Of a stretch of 35,961 bases of DNA, positions 22,107 to 30,575 are shown one piece after another. The stretch comes from Propionibacteriaceae bacterium UBA6238 (GTDB taxonomy: Bacteria; Actinomycetota; Actinomycetes; Propionibacteriales; Propionibacteriaceae). The notes under the pieces are model-generated. The model saw only the letters and a program-made list of their open reading frames with translations. It had not been told where the DNA came from and made no database searches. Numbering within the stretch: the first letter of the stretch is position 1; each line of letters opens with the position of its first letter. The position numbers and the translations under genes were made by a program. The stretch is from assembly GCA_002441465.1 (NCBI GenBank), contig DJWE01000096.1, positions 1-35,961 of the forward strand, read 5' to 3'.

Positions 22107-23540
22107 TCAGCCGAGCGCGCCGAGACCGGGATTCAGCAGCAGCCAGGCCAGCGGCTCGGCAGCGGAGATACGGCCATCGACGTAGGCACAGAACACCTGA
22201 CCGCGAGCCTTCTCCGCGACCAGGCCGTAGTGCCCGGCGCGATCCCACTCGGGCGGGCACAGCTCCAGCAGCCCAACCAGCCGGGCCTGCTCGGTCCAGG
22301 ACAGCAGCGGGGCTTCACCGGGCAGTATCCCGCCGAGCCGATTCGCCACCCCGGCCAGCTCGGCGTCCCCGAAGTCGGCGCTGCGGTAGTGCAGCAGCGA
22401 ACTCTCCAAGGACGCCGTTCGCCCCACCGCCGTCCGGCCCATCAACTCGTGGCACCGCTCGCGCGCCTCCAGACCGACCGACAGCGATGCGATCCACCCC
22501 GCCATCGCCACCCGTCCGTAGCCCTCGCCCGCGGGGATCCGCCCGAGCAGCCGCAGCGCGTCCGAGACCAGCGCGGCCTCACCCAGGCTGCGTCCGCGGG
22601 CGAGCCCGAACGCCGCGCCCAGCACCGACTCCTCCGCGGCCCAGTCCACTCGGTCGAGCAGGTCGTGCGCGATCGGGTCGAGCCACAGCGCGTGCCGATC
22701 CGCGGCGAACTGGACGCACAGCGCCTCCGGCACGCTCAGACCGTCACCACGCTCCACCGCCTCCGACGCCACCCGGTGCAGCACGGTCTCGGTCGAGGGC
22801 ACCCACTCCAGCGGGATCCGGCTCAACCCGCGCGGACTCTGCACGTCCACGATCCGGCGACCCGCCGGCGCAGTCACCGACACCATTCCGTCGGTGAAGT
22901 CGATCACCACATCCTCGGGCGCGTTCAGCCCGTAGTCGGCGACGTCTCCCCACCAGGACTCCTCCGCGTCCAGCTGGGAGTCGTTCAGCCACGGCGGCAG
23001 CCGACCGGCCAGGTCATCCAGCACCGGATACCAGTCCGCGACCAGCGAGGTGACCAACCGCTCCCCCGGCGCCGGCTCCGCAGCGGCCGGCAACACCGAA
23101 TAGTCCACCGACGCGCTACTCGCCGCCGGGTCGCGGAACTCCTCCAGATAGCCCTGCTCCAGCCGCAGCCCCAGCACGGGTCCCGCGGCGTGGGCCGGCG
23201 CGACGGCGAGCAGCGCACTCACCCCGCTCCCCCAGCTCCACAGCGCATGGTCAGGCCCCGGACGCACCCTGAGCCGATCTTCGACGACAGCCGAACCACG
23301 CGCCTGCTGAGTGAGCACCCAGCGGCAGCGCCAACCCTCCAGCACCGAGAACCGCTGGAACACCCGCCCCCGCGGGGTGGCCAGCGTGTGCTCCACCTCG
23401 TCGGACGCCTCGAACTCGGCCGGGGCTCCCGTCGCTCCGACCCAGGACAGTTCCACCACGAGGTCGGGTCCGCGGAACAGCCGCGCCGACGTCCCGTCCG
23501 CGGCGACCCGCACCTCGGCCGCGCCCTCGGCCCAGTGCAT
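22107..23540 (-). CDS. Unknown 477-residue protein coupled to the DNA glycosylase gene
   Basis: I do not recognise this protein. It is cytoplasmic by appearance: no signal peptide, no membrane helix. The first half is beta-rich with many acidic residues and Trp (VVELSWVGATG, RCRWVLTQQARG, HALWSWGSGVSALLAVAPAH). The second half is Ala/Leu-rich and helical, with a segment ELCPPEWDRAGHYGLVAEKARGQVFCAYVDGRISAAEPLAWLLLNPGLGALG at the C-terminus that may form a small domain. The ATG at 23540 overlaps the glycosylase stop as TGATG, so it is translated with it; earlier in-frame ATGs at 23558 and 23567 also exist. Strand bias and frame length make it a real gene. A DNA-repair link is suggested only by its position. 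Confidence 0.8.
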   Translation of the reverse strand: MHWAEGAAEVRVAADGTSARLFRGPDLVVELSWVGATGAPAEFEASDEVEHTLATPRGRVFQRFSVLEGWRCRWVLTQQARGSAVVEDRLRVRPGPDHALWSWGSGVSALLAVAPAHAAGPVLGLRLEQGYLEEFRDPAASSASVDYSVLPAAAEPAPGERLVTSLVADWYPVLDDLAGRLPPWLNDSQLDAEESWWGDVADYGLNAPEDVVIDFTDGMVSVTAPAGRRIVDVQSPRGLSRIPLEWVPSTETVLHRVASEAVERGDGLSVPEALCVQFAADRHALWLDPIAHDLLDRVDWAAEESVLGAAFGLARGRSLGEAALVSDALRLLGRIPAGEGYGRVAMAGWIASLSVGLEARERCHELMGRTAVGRTASLESSLLHYRSADFGDAELAGVANRLGGILPGEAPLLSWTEQARLVGLLELCPPEWDRAGHYGLVAEKARGQVFCAYVDGRISAAEPLAWLLLNPGLGALG

Positions 23541-24403
23541 CACCGCCGGCGCTGACATCTCGGGCACCAGTAGAGGTTACGGCCCTCGAACTCCCGCACG
23601 CGCACCTCGCGTCCGCAGACCAGACACGGCAGACCGGCTCGCCGGTACACATAGACCTCGCCGCCGTGCGGGTCGACGCGCGGCGCCCTGCCCATCGCCT
23701 CCGGCAGGTGCTCGGGACGCACGGTGTCGATTCGCCCATGCCGGACCCCCAGCGGCATCAGCTCAACCAGATCGGACCAGATCCGCTGCCACGCACGCGC
23801 GGAAAGCACGTTGCCCGGTGTGTCAGGGTGGATCCGCTGCCGGTACAACACCTCGGCCCGGTAGATATTGCCCACTCCGGCCGCGACGCGCTGATCCATC
23901 AGCAGGGACGCGATGCTGCGTCCGGAACGATGCACCCGCTGCCAGGCCCTGGCCGGATCCGCGTCGGCACGCAACGGGTCCGGACCCAACCCCTCGATCA
24001 GCGCCGCCGCCTCGTCCGGGCCGATCAGGGCGCACGTCTGGGGGCCGCGCAGCTCTGCCGCGTGCAGGTCGGTCTCGATGCGCAACCGCAGCGTGTCGGC
24101 TCCCTCGACCGGTCCGGGACGCACCCAGCGCAGCTTGCCGATCAGGCCCAGGTGAATGTGCACGAATGGACCCGGCCCCCCGCGATCCAGACCGCGCCCC
24201 TCGGCGTCCTGCTCGGGAAGGGCGGTGCCGAAGTCGATCAGCAGATGCTTCCCGAAGGCCTCCGCGGCCCGGAACGTGCCGCCGTCCAGCAGCGCCGCCG
24301 CGTCCGCGAACCGGCCCTGCGGGCTCGTCACCCGCACCGCACGACCGGCGAACGCCATCGCGAGCTCGCCCGCGAGGCGGTGGATCACGTGGCCTTCAGG
24401 CAT
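23540..24403 (-). CDS. nei: Fpg/Nei-family DNA glycosylase (endonuclease VIII-like)
   Basis: 287 residues. Removes oxidised bases and cuts the backbone by beta/delta elimination. After removal of Met the catalytic Pro2-Glu3 is exposed (MPEGHVIHRLA, the actinobacterial Nei form). The H2TH domain carries LLMDQRVAAGVGNIYRAEVLYRQRIHP. A C-terminal zinc finger (CLVC, then CPRC) closes the protein with the conserved Arg-Asn region EGRNLYWCPRC. The ATG has CGGAG 5 nt upstream; the frame extending upstream is spurious because Pro must be residue 2. The downstream 477-residue gene overlaps its stop. Whether it prefers oxidised pyrimidines (Nei) or purines (Fpg) is judged from the EGH start, which favours Nei. 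Confidence 0.93.
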   Translation of the reverse strand: MPEGHVIHRLAGELAMAFAGRAVRVTSPQGRFADAAALLDGGTFRAAEAFGKHLLIDFGTALPEQDAEGRGLDRGGPGPFVHIHLGLIGKLRWVRPGPVEGADTLRLRIETDLHAAELRGPQTCALIGPDEAAALIEGLGPDPLRADADPARAWQRVHRSGRSIASLLMDQRVAAGVGNIYRAEVLYRQRIHPDTPGNVLSARAWQRIWSDLVELMPLGVRHGRIDTVRPEHLPEAMGRAPRVDPHGGEVYVYRRAGLPCLVCGREVRVREFEGRNLYWCPRCQRRR

Positions 24404-24447
24404 GTCAACTCCGGGTGGACAAGGATTTCGGAGTCTACGCTGCACCT

Positions 24448-24633
24448 ATGACCTCGACGCAGCGCCATCCCGACTCGGAGCGCGCTTTCGGCAGGGACGG
24501 CATCTCCGGGCTGGTCAGCGTCCACCGGGCGCAACGGGCCCGCGACGTCTCCCGTCCCACGCCGTCGGACGAGGTCGCGGCCCGGGCCGCAGCCGATGCC
24601 GCACTGGCTCGACTTGACCGTACTCGCCGCTGA
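24448..24633 (+). CDS. Small unknown protein (61 residues)
   Basis: MTSTQRHPDSERAFGRDGIS and on to ALARLDRTRR. Very rich in Arg, Ala and Asp, soluble, probably helical at the C-terminus (EVAARAAADAALARLDR). There is no Shine-Dalgarno; TACGCT lies 6 nt before the ATG, compatible with a leaderless mRNA. It is divergent from nei (44 nt apart) and 108 nt upstream of pepN on the same strand. The codon pattern, with strong third-position G/C, supports coding. I cannot assign a function. Confidence 0.6.
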   Translation: MTSTQRHPDSERAFGRDGISGLVSVHRAQRARDVSRPTPSDEVAARAAADAALARLDRTRR

Positions 24634-24741
24634 GCATCACCCCCCGGAGTATGTTTTGAGCGCGCGGGCCGCCAGCGGTACCCTCGCGTGAGCCTGTGAA
24701 CGAAGGACGCTCGTTCCATCACCCCTAGCCAGTGAGGTTGC

Positions 24742-27345
24742 ATGTACCCGGCAAATATCACCCGCGCCGAAGCAACGGCCCGCTCGGGCCAGATCGCCAC
24801 GCACAGCTACACCGTCACCGTCGACCTGTCCGGACGCGTCCCCGACGCCGGCGAGTACGACCCGACCACGACCTTCGTCTCGACGTCGACGGTGCGGTTC
24901 ACCAGTCGCGGCGGCTCGAGCTGGATCAACCTGATCGCCGACCGCCTGCTGGCCGTGACGCTGGACGGCCAGCCCCTGTTCGACGCCGAACTCGACGAGC
25001 ACAAGCTTCACTTCAGCGCAGCGCTCGGCGAACACGAACTCAGCATCACCGCGCTGTGCCGCTACAGCCGAACCGGTGAAGGCCTGCACCGCTTCGTCGA
25101 CCCCGTGGACGGACTGGTCTACTGCTACACCCAGTTCGAAACCGCGGATGCGCGCCGGATGTACGCCTGCTTCGAGCAGCCCGACCTCAAGGCGACCTTC
25201 GCACTCACCGTGATCGCGCCGGCGGAATGGACGGTGCTGTCCAACTCGCCCCAGGTCGAGCCGGTCCCCCTGGACGACGGTCTCGCCCGCTGGGTCTTCG
25301 ACGCCACTCCCCCGATCTCGACCTACATCACCGCGCTGATCGCCGGCAACTTCCACACCGTCCAGGACAGCTACACCGGCAAGGCCGACGTGATCCCGAT
25401 GTCGGTGTCGTGTCGGCAGTCCGTCGCGCCTCACCTGGACGCCGACCGCATCCTCGCCACCACCAAGGCCGGGTTCGAGGTGTTCGAGGAGCACTTCGGG
25501 ATGCCCTACCCGTTCGCCGACTATGCGCAGGTCTTCGTGCCGGAGTTCAACGCCGGAGCCATGGAGAACGCCGGCTGCGTGACCATCCGCGACGAGTACC
25601 TGTACCGCTCGCGGGTCACCAATGCGTCCTACGAGGCGCGCGACAACACGATCCTGCACGAGCTCGCGCACATGTGGTTCGGCGACCTGGTCACGATGAC
25701 CTGGTGGGACGACCTGTGGCTGAACGAGTCCTTCGCCGAGTGGGCGTCCCACTTCTGCCAGGCCGAGATCCGCGCCAAGGGAGTCGTCCGCGACGACCCG
25801 TGGGCCACCTTCGCGAACAGCCGCAAGAACTGGGCCTACCGGCAGGATCAGCTGCCCTCGACCCACCCGGTGGCCGCGGACATGGTCGACCTCGCCGCCG
25901 TGGAGCTGAACTTCGACGGCATCACCTACGCCAAGGGCGCCTCGGTGCTGCGGCAGCTGGTCGCCTTCGTCGGCCAGGACGCGTTCCTCACCGGAGTGCG
26001 CGCCTACTTCGCCACCCACGCCTGGGGGAACACGCAGCTCTCCGACCTGCTCGCCGCGCTCACCGAGGCGTCCGGACGCGACCTGTCCCACTTCGCGACC
26101 GAGTGGCTGCAGACGGCAGGGGTGAACACCATCTGGGCCGAGTTCGCCCTCGACGAGGACGGCCGCTTCTCCCGGTTCGCGATCCGCCAGGTGGCGCCGG
26201 CCGAGTGGCCGACGCTGCGACACCACCGGCTCGCGGTCGGGCTCTACGCCGAGCAGGACGGACGCCTGGTTCGCGTCCATCGCGCCGAGGTGGACATCGC
26301 CGGCGAGGTGACCGAGCTGCCCGAACTCGTCGGCCAGCAGCGTCCGTCGTTGATCCTGCTCAACGACGACGACCTCACCTACACCAAGATCCGGCTCGAC
26401 CCGATCTCGCTGTCCACCGTCGTGAACGGGTTCGGCAAGCTCGAGGACCCGCTCAGCCGAGCACTGTGCTGGGGCGCGAGCTGGGACATGTGCCGCGACG
26501 CCGAGCTGTCGGCGTCCGACTTCGTCACGCTCGTGTTGTCCGGCGTCGGGGTGGAGACCGACCTCACCGCGGTGCAGGGAGTGCTGGCCCAGGCTCGGAC
26601 CGCGATCGACTACTACGCGCCGCCGCAGACCCGCCACGACCTCAACGAGCGCTTCGTGACCGGCCTTGCCCGCCTGCTGAAGGAGTCCGAACCCGGTTCG
26701 GACCACCAGCTCGCGTTCGCCAGGGCGCTGGCGAACGCGGCCGACTCCGACGCCGTCGCACAACTGCTGCAGGCGTGGCTGTCCGGGGAGGAAGCCCCCC
26801 AGGGGCTGGCCGTCGACACCGACCTGCGCTGGCTGATCCTGACCAACCTGGCCCGCCTCGGGGCGGTCGGGGACGCCGAGATCGACGCCGAGCTGACTCG
26901 GGATCCGACCGCGCGGGGCGCCGAACAGGCCGCAGGGGCCCGCGCGGCTCAACCCACCGCGGACGCGAAGGCGGAGGCCTGGCGGCTGGCGACCCAGGAC
27001 GACACGGTTCCCAACGAGACGCACTTCCAGGTGTGCCAACGGTTCTGGCAGTTCGACCAGGACGAAGTGCTTCGGCCCTACCTGCAGCGCTACCTCGACG
27101 TCGCGCAGGCGATCTCGGCGGGCACCGACGGGTGGGGCGAGCGCAGTTCGGCGATCCGGCAGCACGTGCTCGGCCGCATGTTCCCCAGCCCCCTCGCCGA
27201 TCGGTCGACCGTGCACCTGCTGGACCTGTGGTTGCAGGGGACGCCGCTCAGCGACTCCGTGCTGCGTCAGGTGGTCGAACACCGCGACGACGCGGAGCGC
27301 GCCCTGCGCTGCCAGGAGGCCGCGCAGGCGTCCGTGCAGGGCTGA
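24742..27345 (+). CDS. pepN: Aminopeptidase N (M1 family)
   Basis: 867 residues, the usual length for actinobacterial PepN. A cytoplasmic zinc aminopeptidase that removes N-terminal residues from peptides. The substrate-binding motif GAMENAG lies near 272-278. The zinc site is H306-E-L-A-H310 with E329 in WWDDLWLNESFAEW. The N-terminal beta-saddle contains FETADARRMYACFEQPDLKATF. The C-terminal ERAP1-like helical domain is complete, ending near CQEAAQASVQG. The ATG is preceded by GAGG at 5 nt. It stands alone, convergent with a small membrane-protein gene. The region after 26,900 contains a short Ala/Gln-rich patch (RGAEQAAGARAAQPTADAKAEAW) that is ordinary for the family. Confidence 0.97.
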   Translation: MYPANITRAEATARSGQIATHSYTVTVDLSGRVPDAGEYDPTTTFVSTSTVRFTSRGGSSWINLIADRLLAVTLDGQPLFDAELDEHKLHFSAALGEHELSITALCRYSRTGEGLHRFVDPVDGLVYCYTQFETADARRMYACFEQPDLKATFALTVIAPAEWTVLSNSPQVEPVPLDDGLARWVFDATPPISTYITALIAGNFHTVQDSYTGKADVIPMSVSCRQSVAPHLDADRILATTKAGFEVFEEHFGMPYPFADYAQVFVPEFNAGAMENAGCVTIRDEYLYRSRVTNASYEARDNTILHELAHMWFGDLVTMTWWDDLWLNESFAEWASHFCQAEIRAKGVVRDDPWATFANSRKNWAYRQDQLPSTHPVAADMVDLAAVELNFDGITYAKGASVLRQLVAFVGQDAFLTGVRAYFATHAWGNTQLSDLLAALTEASGRDLSHFATEWLQTAGVNTIWAEFALDEDGRFSRFAIRQVAPAEWPTLRHHRLAVGLYAEQDGRLVRVHRAEVDIAGEVTELPELVGQQRPSLILLNDDDLTYTKIRLDPISLSTVVNGFGKLEDPLSRALCWGASWDMCRDAELSASDFVTLVLSGVGVETDLTAVQGVLAQARTAIDYYAPPQTRHDLNERFVTGLARLLKESEPGSDHQLAFARALANAADSDAVAQLLQAWLSGEEAPQGLAVDTDLRWLILTNLARLGAVGDAEIDAELTRDPTARGAEQAAGARAAQPTADAKAEAWRLATQDDTVPNETHFQVCQRFWQFDQDEVLRPYLQRYLDVAQAISAGTDGWGERSSAIRQHVLGRMFPSPLADRSTVHLLDLWLQGTPLSDSVLRQVVEHRDDAERALRCQEAAQASVQG

Positions 27346-27351
27346 GGCCGG

Positions 27352-27522
27352 CTACTCGCTCTTCTGGCGCCAGCTCGGACCCATCACGACAGCGGTGAGG
27401 ACGGCGGCGATCGCGAAGGGAATGAAGACCGTCAGGCTGAGCATCTCCAGCACCGTCGGATCCGGTGCTGCCGGCCAACTGGGCAGGGTTTCCAGTGGGA
27501 AGAGCGCGGGAACTGGAAGCAT
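27352..27522 (-). CDS. Single-helix membrane peptide, unknown
   Basis: 56 residues from ATG 27522 (MLPVPALFPLETLPSWPAAP). Residues about 25-47 (VLEMLSLTVFIPFAIAAVLTAVV) form one transmembrane helix, and the tail GPSWRQKSE is polar and basic, so the C-terminus is probably cytoplasmic. There is no ribosome site; TACGGT 6 nt before the ATG suggests a leaderless mRNA. It is divergent from pyrR and ends 6 nt from the pepN stop. Hydrophobicity and position support a real gene; the function is unknown. Confidence 0.6.
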   Translation of the reverse strand: MLPVPALFPLETLPSWPAAPDPTVLEMLSLTVFIPFAIAAVLTAVVMGPSWRQKSE

Positions 27523-27589
27523 GCCCACACCGTAGCCGACCTCGGATAGTCTGGCCGCTCGAAGACGGGTGGCACCTGTGCTGATGGCC

Positions 27590-27634
27590 GCCGGTCCGAG
27601 AGAAAACGAGGAGCGCTTGCGTGGCTGAACCGGC
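27590..27634 (+). promoter_or_regulatory. Possible PyrR-responsive translational leader
   Basis: gccggt (27590-27595) can pair with accggc (27629-27634), enclosing the pyrR ribosome site GAGGAG and its GTG start. The 5' side is followed by ggtccgagag, which resembles, with an offset, the PyrR-binding loop pattern (RGUCC then a purine-rich GAG run). PyrR bound to UMP could stabilise this closed form. The motif match is imperfect. Confidence 0.35.
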
Positions 27635-28205
27635 AACCGATCAGGTCTCGACCAGTGGTTCGGAGGAGAGTTCCCGCACCGTCGTCGACGCGTCCGAGCT
27701 GGCCCGTTCGCTGGTTCGGATCGCACACGAGATCCTCGAGGCCAATCGCGGCGCCGCCGACCTGGTGCTGTTGGGCATTCCGACCCGCGGCGTCTTCCTC
27801 GCCCGGCGGCTGGCCGCGTTGATCTCCGAGATCGAGGGACGCCCCGTCCGTCTCGGCGAACTCGACATCACGATGTACCGCGACGACCTGCGCAGCAACC
27901 CCACCCGGAACCCGGCCCGAACGTCCATCCCGGGCCGGATCGACGACTCGATCGTGGTGCTCGTCGACGACGTGCTCTACTCCGGACGCACCATCGGGGC
28001 CGCGATCGACGCCCTGCGCGACCTCGGTCGGCCACGGGCCATCCGACTGGCCGTCCTGGTCGACCGCGGACACCGCGAGCTGCCCGTCGCCGCCGACCAC
28101 GTGGGACGGACCATCCAGACCGCCGCCGACGAACACGTCACGGTGCTGCTCGAAGAGTTCGACGGGCGCGACGCCGTCACGATCGGGAGGGAAGGCAACC
28201 GATGA
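27621..28205 (+). CDS. pyrR: Bifunctional pyr operon regulator / uracil phosphoribosyltransferase PyrR
   Basis: 194 residues. Binds pyr mRNA when UMP is high and also makes UMP from uracil and PRPP. The PRPP-binding loop VLVDDVLYSGRTI is intact, and the type I phosphoribosyltransferase fold is complete (LVLLGIPTRGVFLARRLA, GELDITMYRDDL, LVDRGHRELP). GTG start with GAGGAG 7 nt upstream; an N-terminal tail of about 20 residues is less conserved. It overlaps pyrB by 4 nt (ATGA). In high-GC Gram-positives PyrR usually controls translation rather than termination, in line with the start-enclosing hairpin seen here. Confidence 0.96.
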   Translation: MAEPATDQVSTSGSEESSRTVVDASELARSLVRIAHEILEANRGAADLVLLGIPTRGVFLARRLAALISEIEGRPVRLGELDITMYRDDLRSNPTRNPARTSIPGRIDDSIVVLVDDVLYSGRTIGAAIDALRDLGRPRAIRLAVLVDRGHRELPVAADHVGRTIQTAADEHVTVLLEEFDGRDAVTIGREGNR

Positions 28206-29140
28206 GGCACCTGCTCAGCTGCGCCGACCTCGATCTGACCACCGCCACCGGCATCCTCGACCTCGCCGAGGAGATGCAGCAGGTGCAGTCGCGCCCGGTG
28301 AAGAAGCTGCCGGCGCTGCGCGGACGCACGATCGTGAACATCTTCTTCGAGGACTCCACCCGCACCCGAACCTCGTTCGAGATCGCCGGCAAGTGGCTTT
28401 CCGCCGACACCATCAACGTCTCCGCAAAGGGCTCCTCGGTGAGCAAGGGCGAATCCCTGCGCGACACCATGCTCACCCTCGACGCGATGGGCGTGGACTG
28501 TTTCGTGATCCGGCACTCCTCCTCCGGCGCCGCCGCGCAGGTGGCCAGCTGGGTGCGCGCCCAGGTGGTGAACGCCGGGGACGGCCAGCACGAACACCCG
28601 ACCCAGGCGCTACTCGACGCCTTGACGATGCGCCAGCACTTCCGTGCGATCGGCGCCGAGGGCTTCGCCGGAAAGAAGATCGCGATCGTCGGCGACCTGC
28701 TGCACTCCCGGGTCGTGCGCAGCAACGTCTTGCTGCAGCACACCCTCGGTGGCGAAGTCGTCCTTGTCGCGCCGCCCACCCTGCTGCCCACCGGCGTCGA
28801 GAACTGGGGCTGCGAGGTCACCGACGACCTCGACTCGGTGCTCGGCGAGGCCGACATCGTGATGATGCTGCGGGTACAGCGGGAGCGGATGGCGGGCGGA
28901 TTCTTCCCCACCGAGCGCGAGTACACCGAGCGGTTCGGGCTGACCGAGGACCGGCTGTCCGCGATGAAACCGGGGGCGGCGATCTGCCACCCGGGCCCGA
29001 TGAATCGGGGCGTGGAGATCTCCAGCGCGGCCGCGGACGCGACCAACTCGCTCGTGCTCGACCAGGTCGCCGCCGGCGTGGCGATCCGGATGAGCGTGCT
29101 GTACCACCTACTGGGTTCGGACGAAGGAGCGATGCATTGA
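28202..29140 (+). CDS. pyrB: Aspartate carbamoyltransferase, catalytic subunit
   Basis: 312 residues. Joins carbamoyl phosphate and aspartate to carbamoyl aspartate, the committed step of pyrimidine synthesis. The carbamoyl-phosphate motif STRTRTSFE is present, as are the active-site HPTQALLDA loop and the aspartate-side PGPMNRGVEI segment. The ATG overlaps the pyrR stop; the stop overlaps the pyrC TTG. No pyrI regulatory subunit is present, as usual in actinobacteria, so control is through PyrR. No lesions. Confidence 0.97.
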   Translation: MRHLLSCADLDLTTATGILDLAEEMQQVQSRPVKKLPALRGRTIVNIFFEDSTRTRTSFEIAGKWLSADTINVSAKGSSVSKGESLRDTMLTLDAMGVDCFVIRHSSSGAAAQVASWVRAQVVNAGDGQHEHPTQALLDALTMRQHFRAIGAEGFAGKKIAIVGDLLHSRVVRSNVLLQHTLGGEVVLVAPPTLLPTGVENWGCEVTDDLDSVLGEADIVMMLRVQRERMAGGFFPTEREYTERFGLTEDRLSAMKPGAAICHPGPMNRGVEISSAAADATNSLVLDQVAAGVAIRMSVLYHLLGSDEGAMH

Positions 29141-30420
29141 CCACCATCCCGGGTGACCTGCTGATCACGGGCGCGACTCTGGCCGACGGGAGCAGGCGGG
29201 AGCTGTACCTCTCCGGTGGGTTGCTCGCCGACCCGGCGTCCGCGCCGGCGGGAGTGGAACGGTTCGACGCCGACGGGTTGCTGGCCCTACCCGGGCTGGT
29301 CGACCTGCACACCCATCTGCGCCAGCCCGGACGCGAGGACGCCGAGACGGTCGATTCCGGCACCGCTGCGGCGGCACGGGGCGGGTTCACCTGCGTCCAC
29401 GCGATGGCCAACACCACCCCGGTCACCGACACTGCCGAGGCGGCCGAGTACGTGGCCGGGCTGGGCGAGCGCGAAGGGCACTGCGAAGTCCGGGTCGTCG
29501 GGGCGGTCACCAAGGGACTCGATGGCGCCGAACTCGCCGAACTCGGCCTGATGGCGGACTCCGGCGCGCGCGTCCGGGTCTTCTCCGACGACGGCCGCTG
29601 CGTCGGCGACTCCCAGTTGATGCGCCGCGCGCTGAGCTACGTCCGCTCCTTCGACGGCGTGATCGCCCAGCACTCCCAGGACACGATGCTGGCCGGTCCG
29701 AGCGCCTGCTGCCACGAGTCGGAGTGGTCCGGACGCCTCGGCCTGCCGGGCTGGCCGTCCCAGGCGGAGAGCATCATCGTGGCCCGCGACGTCCAGCTGG
29801 CCGAGCTCACCGACTCCCGCGTCCACGTCTGCCACGTGTCCACCGCGGAGAGTGTCGACATCGTCCGCTGGGCGAAGAAGCGCGGCATCAAGGTGACCGC
29901 CGAGGCCACCCCGCACCACCTGCTGCTCGATACGCCGCTGGTCGCCGGCTACGACACGACGTTCAAGGTCAATCCGCCGCTGCGTACCTCCGAGCACCTC
30001 GAGGCGGTGCGCGACGCGCTGGCCGACGGCACGATCGACATCGTCGGCACTGACCACGCCCCGCATGCGCGCCAGGACAAGGACCACCCCTTCGACGTGG
30101 CGCTGCCCGGCATGATCGGCCTGGAGCAGGCACTGGCGGTGGTGATGGAGGTCATGGTGAACACCGGCCGGATGGACTGGCCCACCGTGGTGGAGCGCAT
30201 GTCGGCCGCACCGGCCCGGATCGGCCAGGTGCCCAGCCAGGGCCGTCCGCTCACCCCCGGAGAGCCGGCGAACGTCGTGCTGGTGGATCCGTCCGCCCGT
30301 GCCGTCGTCGACCGGGACGCGTCCCGCTCCCGATCCCGGAACAATCCTTACCACGGGCGCGAACTGCCCGACCCGGTCGTCGCCACCTTCTGGAAGGGCA
30401 CGGCCACCTTCCGCCGCTAA
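29137..30420 (+). CDS. pyrC: Dihydroorotase (class I)
   Basis: 427 residues. Cyclises carbamoyl aspartate to dihydroorotate. An amidohydrolase metal site is visible: DLHTHLRQPG, SDDGRCVGD, HVCHVSTAES and GTDHAPHA. I take the TTG at 29137 as start (MTTIPGDLLITGATLADGS): AAGGAG lies 7 nt upstream and the TTG overlaps the pyrB stop (TTGA). It is the third gene of pyrR-pyrB-pyrC. The genes that often follow (carA, carB, pyrD, pyrF) are not here; instead a long palindrome and a LacI gene follow, so the operon ends at pyrC in this genome. Confidence 0.97.
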   Translation: MTTIPGDLLITGATLADGSRRELYLSGGLLADPASAPAGVERFDADGLLALPGLVDLHTHLRQPGREDAETVDSGTAAAARGGFTCVHAMANTTPVTDTAEAAEYVAGLGEREGHCEVRVVGAVTKGLDGAELAELGLMADSGARVRVFSDDGRCVGDSQLMRRALSYVRSFDGVIAQHSQDTMLAGPSACCHESEWSGRLGLPGWPSQAESIIVARDVQLAELTDSRVHVCHVSTAESVDIVRWAKKRGIKVTAEATPHHLLLDTPLVAGYDTTFKVNPPLRTSEHLEAVRDALADGTIDIVGTDHAPHARQDKDHPFDVALPGMIGLEQALAVVMEVMVNTGRMDWPTVVERMSAAPARIGQVPSQGRPLTPGEPANVVLVDPSARAVVDRDASRSRSRNNPYHGRELPDPVVATFWKGTATFRR

Positions 30421-30424
30421 CCAC

Positions 30425-30478
30425 CCGAGTTGTCAGAATCTCATGCGCCTATAGCCGCATGAGATTCTGACAACTCGG
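30425..30478. repeat. Long palindromic element, copy 1 (after pyrC)
   Basis: Two 23-nt arms (30425-30447 and 30456-30478) around an 8-nt centre whose core is CTATAG. The arms contain ttgtcagaatctc, shared exactly with copy 2 at 35904-35961. It starts 5 nt after the pyrC stop and could act as a strong bidirectional terminator, though no T-run is present. Confidence 0.9.
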
Positions 30479-30490
30479 CGGTGGGCGAGC

Positions 30491-30504
30491 ATGAATCGAT
30501 TCAT
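30491..30504. promoter_or_regulatory. Probable LacI-family operator
   Basis: Perfect palindrome atgaatcgattcat with the central CG step typical of LacI-family operators, 72 nt before the LacI ATG and about 40 nt upstream of a TATGCT -10 candidate (30545-30550). It suggests autoregulation. Confidence 0.55.
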
Positions 30505-30575
30505 CAGTTGGGCGATTCTGCCGCATTCCGGCGAGGACCGTGGTTATGCTCGGGCCAGAGGCTGGAAGGACACCG

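Noticed and set aside
24637..27282. 881-codon open frame antisense to pepN
   Set aside because: pepN carries GAMEN and HELAH motifs; the antisense frame is a codon-bias shadow.
30425..30478. CRISPR repeat or transposon terminal repeats
   Set aside because: The palindromes are single, not arrayed, 5.5 kb apart, and do not enclose a transposase; the genes between them are ordinary core genes.
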